A DNA stretch of 5,687 bases from Alistipes sp. (GTDB lineage Bacteria; Bacteroidota; Bacteroidia; Bacteroidales; Rikenellaceae): assembly GCA_029051915.1 (NCBI GenBank), contig JAIDKM010000002.1, positions 1-5,687 on the forward strand. The letters run 5' to 3'. The position numbers and the translations under genes were made by a program. Shown here piece by piece: positions 1 through 5,687 of the stretch. The notes below the pieces were generated by a model, which was given only the letters and a program-made list of their open reading frames with translations, searched no databases and was not told where the DNA came from. Every line of letters starts with the position of its first letter. Position 1 is the stretch's first letter.

Positions 1-665
<665 letters not shown>

Positions 666-3644
666 TCAATCGTGAGGCTCGCAGACGATGCCCTTGTCCG
701 AGCGGCCGTCGATGCAGATCCACAGAGGCCGGTCGAAGCGCACGAGCCGCAAGAAATCGCCCTCGTAGAGAGCTTCGCGGGCATCGAGCCGATCCTGCCG
801 GAAGATGCCGTCGCCGCGGAACGGGTTGATGGTCAGGTAACCCACGCCCAGCGACGTAACGTTCTGGAAGAAGTGGGTGCCCTGCGACGGCTCGACGTCG
901 AACCGCTCGATGCCGCATTCGACGATCACTTTGGCCTCGGAGATGTGCGTCCACTTGACCGGCACGCCGAGACAGGGGTCGGACGACCCCCATCGGCCGG
1001 GGCCGACGAGGATGTAGGGACGCCCCTCGTCGCGCAGTCGGGCGTTGAGCGCCAGCAACTCCTCGGCGATCCGCTCCGTGGCGAGCGAACTGAACGTCTC
1101 GGTCTTGACGTAGACGATGTCGGCGATGTCGGTCATCTGCCCGATGCCCAGGGCGCTTTCGCCGTAGATCAAAGCCTCGGAAGTATTGACGGCGCTCCAG
1201 TCGATGGCTCGGTTGTCGTGGCTGTCGATGATCGGCCGGATTTGCAACAGGTTGAAGACCTGCCGGCTGCCGCCCGGGACGTCCATGTTGACGGCGAACT
1301 CCACCTCGACGGGGCAACGCATCTCCTCGGCGCCCATCGCGAGGATATCGGCGACGATCTTGGCCAACGGGAACGTGTTGTACTTGAGGATGTTGTTGAA
1401 AGTGATGACCTTGCGTCCGCGGTCGAAAGGACTGTCGGAGATGCGCTCGTTCTCGCGATCCCAGACCGACGTAACGAAGCGGGCGTTGCGATACTCTCCG
1501 ATCTCGGGGAGCGTCAGGCGCCGCAAATTCACGGCGTCGTCGATCGACGTGCGGAACTCCTCGGGCTTCAGACTTAGCGCGAGCACCTCGCTCTGCGTAT
1601 CGCGCAAAGCCAATTCGGGAGTGGAAGTCTGCAAGACTTTCTGCGGATAACGAGGCGAGAAACGGAGCGTGCGGCCGCCGTCGACGACGAGTTTGCCCAA
1701 ACCCATTGCGACGTTGCAGATGCCGTCCTCGGGCTTCTCGTCGCCGATGGGATAGCAGTTGATCGACCGGGCGACGCCCGAGAAAGTGGGGAAGAAGAGC
1801 CCGTTCTGCTCGGTGCCGCACACCTCCTGGATGATGACGGCCATCTTCTCCTCCGAAATGAGGTTCTGCGAAGTCTGGATATAAGCCCTCGAAGCGGCGA
1901 AGTAGACCGAGGCGTAGACGCTCTTGACGGCGCGCAACACGAGACGCAGCATCTGATCCTCGTTCTCGGTGTAGGGAATCATGTAGGTGGAGTAGATGCC
2001 GGCGAAAGGCTGGTAGTGCGAATCCTCCAACTTGGAGGAAGACCGTACGGCTAACGGAGCCCGCACGGTACGGATGTAAGTCTTCAGCTCCTCCTGCAGG
2101 CGTGCGGGGATGGTCGACGTAACGAACTCGGAGAGAATCTCCTCGTCGGTGAACTCCTGCGAAACGATGTACTGCAACCCGTTGAGGGCGATGAACTCGT
2201 CGAAGTAACCGGTGGCGATGACGACCGAGCGGGGAATCATGATCCGCACGCCCTCGTGTTTGTCGTACTGGCGGTGCTTGATGAGCATCGAGTTCATGAA
2301 AGCCAGGCCCCGCGCCTTGCCGCCCAGGGAACCCTCGCCGATGCGGGCGAAAGCCACGGCGTCGGAGTAGGTGTCGGGGTCGAACCGGGCGATGACGCCC
2401 TGGCCGAGCAAGGTGCGGTAGTCGCGGATGAGGTCGACCAACGCCTTGCGGTGCTCCCCGACCGAAGAGAAATGGCTCTTGTTGTGGCGGCGGATCGAGG
2501 CGGCCAGCGGAAAGAGCCCCCGGGAATAGAGCCACTTGGAGAGGTGGTTCTGCGAAGTGTGGTATTCGAACGCGTCGTCGGGAATCGTGGCGATCATCTG
2601 CTGCATCTGCGCCAGGTCTTTGGCCCGGCCGATGACCTGGCCGCTCCCGGGATCGCGGAAGATGAAGTCGCCGAAAGCGAACTCCGAAGAGATGTAATCC
2701 TGCAACTCGGTGAGCAAGGTTTCGGAGTTCTTGGCGATGAACCCTGCGCCGAGCTCGCGGGCCTGCGTCCGGAAGTCGACCTGCGACGACTGCAATAAGA
2801 CGGGCATCAGCGGATTGTCCTCGCGGATGCGGCGGCAGAGCTCGATGCCGGCGTCGAGCCGCTCGGCCGAAGGGGGATCGCCGCGGTGCATGACGAACCC
2901 GACGTCGGAAATGACGCCCAGGAGATTGTCCTTATAACGATGGTAGAGGTCTTCGGCCTCGTCGTAGCTGGTGGCCAGCAACACCTTCGGCCGGGCGCGC
3001 TTGCGCAAGATCTGCTGCTGCTCGTTGAGGGCGTCCTTCAGAAACTCGGTATTCTGCATCAGCAGCAGCCGGTAGAGCTCGGGCAGGTAGGTGGAGTAGA
3101 AGCGGATGGAGTCCTCGACGAGCAGAATGGCCTGCACGCCCCCCTGCGAGATGTCCTCCTCGGCGTTCATCTTGTCCTCGACGAGCTTGATGATGGCGAT
3201 GATGAGGTCGTTGTTGCCGTGCCAGCAGAAGATGTAGTCGATGCCCGACCGATCCTGCTCCTCGATGCGCCGGTAGATGTCCTTGGAGAAGGAGGTCAGC
3301 AACGCCACGGGAATCTGCGGGTGCCGCTCCTTGACCGACCGGGCGAACGAAAAGACGTCCGGCTCGCCGACGTTGTACATGGTGAGGATGAAGTCGAAAG
3401 AGTCGTCGCGGGCGAGCAGGTCGAGCGCTTCGAGCGTCGAGCTGACGCGCGTGAACGACGGCGGATTGGACATGTTCAGGTCGAGGTACTCCTGGTTGAT
3501 CTGCGACTCGATGTGCCCGTCCTCCTCCAGGATGTAGCCGTCGTAGCTGCAACAGACGAGCAGGATCTTGTGGATCCGGTACTTCATGAAGCGATATTGC
3601 GCGCGGGTACCGTCGGGCAGATAATCTTCGAGGCTCTTCTCCAT
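666..3644 (-). CDS. Tandem receiver / PPDK-type ATP-grasp protein (PEP/pyruvate-binding-domain family)
   Basis: A 992-residue soluble protein with no signal peptide or membrane segment. Residues about 22-160 are a degenerate receiver: the acidic pair is replaced by C31-C32 and the phospho-Asp position falls on T88/M89. Residues about 171-320 are a second receiver with all expected residues: E177/D178, D247, S286 and K305. Residues about 325-430 are a helical linker. Residues about 433-806 are a PPDK/PEP-synthase-type ATP-grasp domain with GGKARGL (K443), VRSSSKLED (R534), VEFAVN (E782) and LLQIRPI (Q801, R803), corresponding to the nucleotide-binding residues of PPDK. Residues about 820-992 are unassigned and carry GPGRWGSSDP (881-890) and EPSQGTHFF (918-926). 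The PPDK phosphohistidine motif and C-terminal PEP-binding barrel are absent, so true PEP synthase or PPDK activity is unlikely despite the usual database name. I infer a phosphorylation-controlled, ATP-using phosphotransferase or ligase; its substrate is unknown. The ATG at 3642-3644 lies just below a promoter-like element; M20 is an alternative start. Confidence 0.9.
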   Translation of the reverse strand: MEKSLEDYLPDGTRAQYRFMKYRIHKILLVCCSYDGYILEEDGHIESQINQEYLDLNMSNPPSFTRVSSTLEALDLLARDDSFDFILTMYNVGEPDVFSFARSVKERHPQIPVALLTSFSKDIYRRIEEQDRSGIDYIFCWHGNNDLIIAIIKLVEDKMNAEEDISQGGVQAILLVEDSIRFYSTYLPELYRLLLMQNTEFLKDALNEQQQILRKRARPKVLLATSYDEAEDLYHRYKDNLLGVISDVGFVMHRGDPPSAERLDAGIELCRRIREDNPLMPVLLQSSQVDFRTQARELGAGFIAKNSETLLTELQDYISSEFAFGDFIFRDPGSGQVIGRAKDLAQMQQMIATIPDDAFEYHTSQNHLSKWLYSRGLFPLAASIRRHNKSHFSSVGEHRKALVDLIRDYRTLLGQGVIARFDPDTYSDAVAFARIGEGSLGGKARGLAFMNSMLIKHRQYDKHEGVRIMIPRSVVIATGYFDEFIALNGLQYIVSQEFTDEEILSEFVTSTIPARLQEELKTYIRTVRAPLAVRSSSKLEDSHYQPFAGIYSTYMIPYTENEDQMLRLVLRAVKSVYASVYFAASRAYIQTSQNLISEEKMAVIIQEVCGTEQNGLFFPTFSGVARSINCYPIGDEKPEDGICNVAMGLGKLVVDGGRTLRFSPRYPQKVLQTSTPELALRDTQSEVLALSLKPEEFRTSIDDAVNLRRLTLPEIGEYRNARFVTSVWDRENERISDSPFDRGRKVITFNNILKYNTFPLAKIVADILAMGAEEMRCPVEVEFAVNMDVPGGSRQVFNLLQIRPIIDSHDNRAIDWSAVNTSEALIYGESALGIGQMTDIADIVYVKTETFSSLATERIAEELLALNARLRDEGRPYILVGPGRWGSSDPCLGVPVKWTHISEAKVIVECGIERFDVEPSQGTHFFQNVTSLGVGYLTINPFRGDGIFRQDRLDAREALYEGDFLRLVRFDRPLWICIDGRSDKGIVCEPHD

Positions 3645-3667
3645 AGGACGTCTCTTTTTCGGTTGTG

Positions 3668-3700
3668 TTGAACAAAAATAAGAAAAAATGGTTATCTTTG
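3668..3700 (+). promoter_or_regulatory. Probable promoter for the GNAT-like gene and gcvT
   Basis: TATCTTTG at 3693-3700 matches the Bacteroidota -7 consensus TAnnTTTG exactly. A TTG at 3668-3670, 22 bases upstream, serves as a plausible -33 element. Transcription would start about 20 bases before the ATG at 3726. The -33 element lies beyond the opposing -7 element at 3673-3680, so the two divergent promoters overlap physically. Confidence 0.6.
3673..3680 (-). promoter_or_regulatory. -7 element for the receiver/ATP-grasp gene
   Basis: The minus strand reads TATTTTTG, an exact TAnnTTTG match, 28 bases upstream of the ATG at 3642-3644. The start of transcription would fall near 3666. No convincing -33 TTG lies at the expected distance; the nearest minus-strand TTG (3709-3711) is 28 bases away, which is too far. 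Either the -33 contact is weak or an activator helps. The A-rich, T-rich surroundings make a chance match possible. Confidence 0.45.
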
Positions 3701-3717
3701 GTGCGTTTCAATAAAAT

Positions 3718-3727
3718 ATCGTACGAT
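3718..3727. repeat. 10-base perfect palindrome over the GNAT-like gene start codon
   Basis: ATCGTACGAT is its own reverse complement and overlaps the first two bases of the ATG at 3726. It stops being symmetric at the next pair (T against G). It could be a small operator half-site pair or simply chance; there is no second copy in the window's other intergenic gap. Confidence 0.3.
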
Positions 3728-4934
3728 GGAACCGCAAAAATATCGCCTGCAGGAAGTAACGACCTCCGCGGCGGAACGCGAATGGCTCGACTTCCCCAAA
3801 CGTCTCTACAAGGGCAACCGCAACTGGGTCTGTCCGCTGGACGCCGACATCCGCGAAGTCTTCGACCCGACCCGAAACGAACTGTTCGCCGACGGCGAAG
3901 CGATCCGCTGGATCGTGCGCGACGCTGAGGGCGAGGTGGCGGGCCGCATTGCGGCGTTCTACAACCGGGAAAAGGCGGCCTTGGAGGAGCAGCCGACGGG
4001 CGGCTGCGGATTCTTCGAATCGATCGACTCGCAAGAGGTGGCCGACATGCTTTTCGATGCGGCCCGCATGTGGCTCGCCGGCCGCGGCATGGAGGCGATG
4101 GACGGCCCGATCAACTTCGGACAGCGCAGCGACTGGTGGGGCCTGCTGGTGGAGGGCTACGAATTCCAGCCCCTCTACAAGAACCCCTACAACTTCTCCT
4201 ACTACAAGGAACTCTTCGAGAACTACGGATTCCGGAACTACTTCAACCAACACAGCTTCATCTGGCGCAAAGATACCTCGGAAGCCAACCGTCAGATTCT
4301 TGTCCGTGCCGAACGTCTCTACACGACGCCGGGCTATCACGTCGAGCACCTCGACACGAGCAACCTGGAAGAAGCCGCCGAGAACTTCCGGGTGGTTTAC
4401 AACCGGGCGTGGGCCCTCTTTTCGGGCGTGAAGCCCATGACGCAGCCCGAAGCCCTCGCGCTGCTGCGCAAACTTAAACCGATTCTCGATTCCGAAATCG
4501 TGTTTTTCGCCTACTTCAACGAGGAGCCGATCGGATTCTTCGTAACGGTGCCCGACCTGAACCGCCTGATCGGCAAGTTCAACGGCAAGTTCGGCCTGTG
4601 GCAGAAGCTGCGGCTGATGTGGGATCTGCGCATTCGGCGCAAGTGCGACCGCATCTTCGGCATCATCTTCGGCATCGCGCCCGAATACCATGGCAAGGGA
4701 GTCGAATCGGCGATCATGGCCGAATACTGGAAGTATCTCGATCGCACGGACATTCCCTACAAGACGCTGGAGCTGGCCTGGATCGGCGACTTCAACCCGG
4801 TGATGAACCGCATGATCGAGACCTACGTCTGCGCCTCGCGCCACAAGATCCACACCACCTACCGCTATCTGTTCGACCGCGAGAAGGAGTTCCGCCGCTG
4901 CCCCCGTCTGGGCATGAAGCGCCGCGAAGAGTAG
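3726..4934 (+). CDS. GNAT-like N-acetyltransferase family protein, two-lobed
   Basis: A 402-residue cytoplasmic protein with no signal peptide or membrane segment. It resembles the family of about 380-400-residue proteins usually annotated as N-acetyltransferase or hypothetical (E. coli YghO is a likely relative). The N-terminal half (about 1-180) looks like one GNAT-type lobe: the segment RWIVRDAEGEVAGRIAAFYN (61-80), GFFESIDSQEVADMLFDAA (95-113) and a GLLVEGYEFQPLYKNPYN stretch (139-156). The C-terminal half (about 200-385) looks like a second lobe, with an acetyl-CoA-loop-like motif GIAPEYHGKGVESAIM (316-331) followed by LELAWIGDFNPVMNRM (348-363), as in the last GNAT strand and helix. The loop lacks the usual R/Q at its first position, so acetyl-CoA binding is likely but not assured. 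The acceptor substrate is unknown. The ATG is taken because it follows the promoter at the expected spacing; no Shine-Dalgarno is seen. The gene ends 27 bases before gcvT, suggesting cotranscription. Confidence 0.88.
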   Translation: MEPQKYRLQEVTTSAAEREWLDFPKRLYKGNRNWVCPLDADIREVFDPTRNELFADGEAIRWIVRDAEGEVAGRIAAFYNREKAALEEQPTGGCGFFESIDSQEVADMLFDAARMWLAGRGMEAMDGPINFGQRSDWWGLLVEGYEFQPLYKNPYNFSYYKELFENYGFRNYFNQHSFIWRKDTSEANRQILVRAERLYTTPGYHVEHLDTSNLEEAAENFRVVYNRAWALFSGVKPMTQPEALALLRKLKPILDSEIVFFAYFNEEPIGFFVTVPDLNRLIGKFNGKFGLWQKLRLMWDLRIRRKCDRIFGIIFGIAPEYHGKGVESAIMAEYWKYLDRTDIPYKTLELAWIGDFNPVMNRMIETYVCASRHKIHTTYRYLFDREKEFRRCPRLGMKRREE

Positions 4935-4961
4935 AAGAGAACCAGACCTAAAACCACCAAC

Positions 4962-5687
4962 ATGAAAACAACCGCATTCACCAAGTACCACGTGGCCGCA
5001 GGAGCCAAGATGGCCGAGTTCGCGGGCTACAACATGCCGATCGAATTTACGGGAATCAATGACGAACACCTGACCGTGCGTCAGGGTGCCGGAGTCTTCG
5101 ACGTGAGCCACATGGGCGAAATCTGGGTCAAGGGCCCGAAGGCCCTGGCGCTGCTGCAACGCATCACGACCAACGACGTGTCGAAACTTTACGACGGCAA
5201 GGTGCAATACTCGTGCATGCCCAACGGTCGCGGCGGCATCGTCGACGACATTCTGGTCTACCGGATCGATGCCGAGACCTACCTGCTGGTGGTCAACGCC
5301 GCCAACACGGAAAAAGACTGGCAGCACATCTGCGCCGAAGGAGCCAAGATGGGGATGCAGGCCGGCCACGGCAAGGAACTCTACAATGCCTCGGATGAGA
5401 TCTGCCAGCTGGCCGTGCAGGGGCCGCTGGCGATGAAGATCGTGCAGAAGATGTGCGACGAACCGGTCGAGGAGATGGAGTACTACACGTTCCGCAAGAT
5501 GCGGGTGGCCGGATGCGATGCGATTCTTTCGATCACGGGATACACCGGTTCGGGCGGCTGCGAGATCTATGTAGCCAACGAAGACGGCGACAAACTTTGG
5601 GCTGCGCTCTGGGAAGCGGGTGCGGAATACGGGCTGAAGAACATCGGCCTGGGAGCCCGCGACACGCTGCGGCTGGAAAAAGGCTTC
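4962..5687 (+). CDS. gcvT: Aminomethyltransferase, glycine cleavage T protein (3' end beyond right edge)
   Basis: Transfers the methylene group of the aminomethyl intermediate on lipoylated H protein to tetrahydrofolate, releasing ammonia and giving 5,10-methylene-THF. It works in the cytoplasmic glycine cleavage complex with GcvP, GcvH and the lipoamide dehydrogenase. The 242 visible codons cover about two thirds of the usual 360 or so residues. Family motifs are all present: a GAKMAEFAGYNMPIEF segment (14-29), VRQGAGVFDVSHMGE (39-53), ITTNDVSKL (68-76), GGIVDDILVY (91-100) with the catalytic-Asp region D95-D96, VVNAANTEKD (110-119), GYTGSGGCE (193-201) and LGARDTLRLEKG (230-241) with the conserved arginine R233. 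The ATG at 4962 matches the family start. There is no Shine-Dalgarno and no TAnnTTTG in the 27-base gap, so expression probably comes from the promoter upstream of the GNAT-like gene. No defect is seen in the visible part. Other gcv genes are not in the window. Confidence 0.97.
   Translation, partial: MKTTAFTKYHVAAGAKMAEFAGYNMPIEFTGINDEHLTVRQGAGVFDVSHMGEIWVKGPKALALLQRITTNDVSKLYDGKVQYSCMPNGRGGIVDDILVYRIDAETYLLVVNAANTEKDWQHICAEGAKMGMQAGHGKELYNASDEICQLAVQGPLAMKIVQKMCDEPVEEMEYYTFRKMRVAGCDAILSITGYTGSGGCEIYVANEDGDKLWAALWEAGAEYGLKNIGLGARDTLRLEKGF

Noticed and set aside
666..3644. Naming the 992-residue protein PEP synthase (ppsA) or PPDK (ppdK)
   Set aside because: Only the N-terminal nucleotide-binding module of those enzymes is present. 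The phosphohistidine motif and PEP/pyruvate barrel are not visible, so the gene name would imply an unsupported reaction.
3708..5369. A 553-codon open frame on the minus strand opposite the GNAT-like gene and gcvT
   Set aside because: It lies antisense across two well-supported genes and a gene junction. Its product is rich in V, H, D, G and A with no recognisable motif, which is typical of the complement of G/C-biased codons.

Overview
The window reads as chromosomal DNA of a high-G+C member of the Bacteroidales. The coding regions are strongly G/C-biased. The few intergenic gaps are A/T-rich and carry TAnnTTTG elements, the -7 motif typical of Bacteroidota promoters, and the genes lack good Shine-Dalgarno sites. 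High G+C within this group suggests an Alistipes-like (Rikenellaceae) gut bacterium. That placement is inferred from composition and promoter style, not from a marker gene.

Layout from left to right: (1) 1-521, minus strand, the N-terminal 173 codons of a hexameric-type glutamate dehydrogenase (gdhA), running off the left edge. (2) 522-665, a 144-base gap with the gdhA promoter and a possible weak terminator for the next gene. (3) 666-3644, minus strand, a 992-residue protein with two tandem receiver-like domains, a helical linker, a PPDK/PEP-synthase-type ATP-grasp domain and an unassigned C-terminal region. (4) 3645-3725, an 81-base divergent promoter region. (5) 3726-4934, plus strand, a two-lobed GNAT-like acetyltransferase-family protein. 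(6) 4962-5687, plus strand, the first 242 codons of gcvT (glycine-cleavage T protein), running off the right edge.

gdhA (ammonia assimilation or glutamate oxidation) and gcvT (glycine to methylene-tetrahydrofolate, CO2 and ammonia) are ordinary central nitrogen and one-carbon genes. The GNAT-like gene and gcvT are 27 bases apart on one strand and probably form one transcript. The large minus-strand gene and gdhA share a strand, but gdhA has its own promoter.

The one unusual item is the 992-residue protein. It couples a degenerate receiver and an apparently phosphorylatable receiver to a PPDK-type ATP-grasp module. It lacks the recognisable phosphohistidine swivel domain and the PEP/pyruvate barrel that normally partner that module. 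Its substrate and phosphate acceptor cannot be named from sequence. Nothing in the window looks like a mobile element, CRISPR array, tRNA or rRNA.
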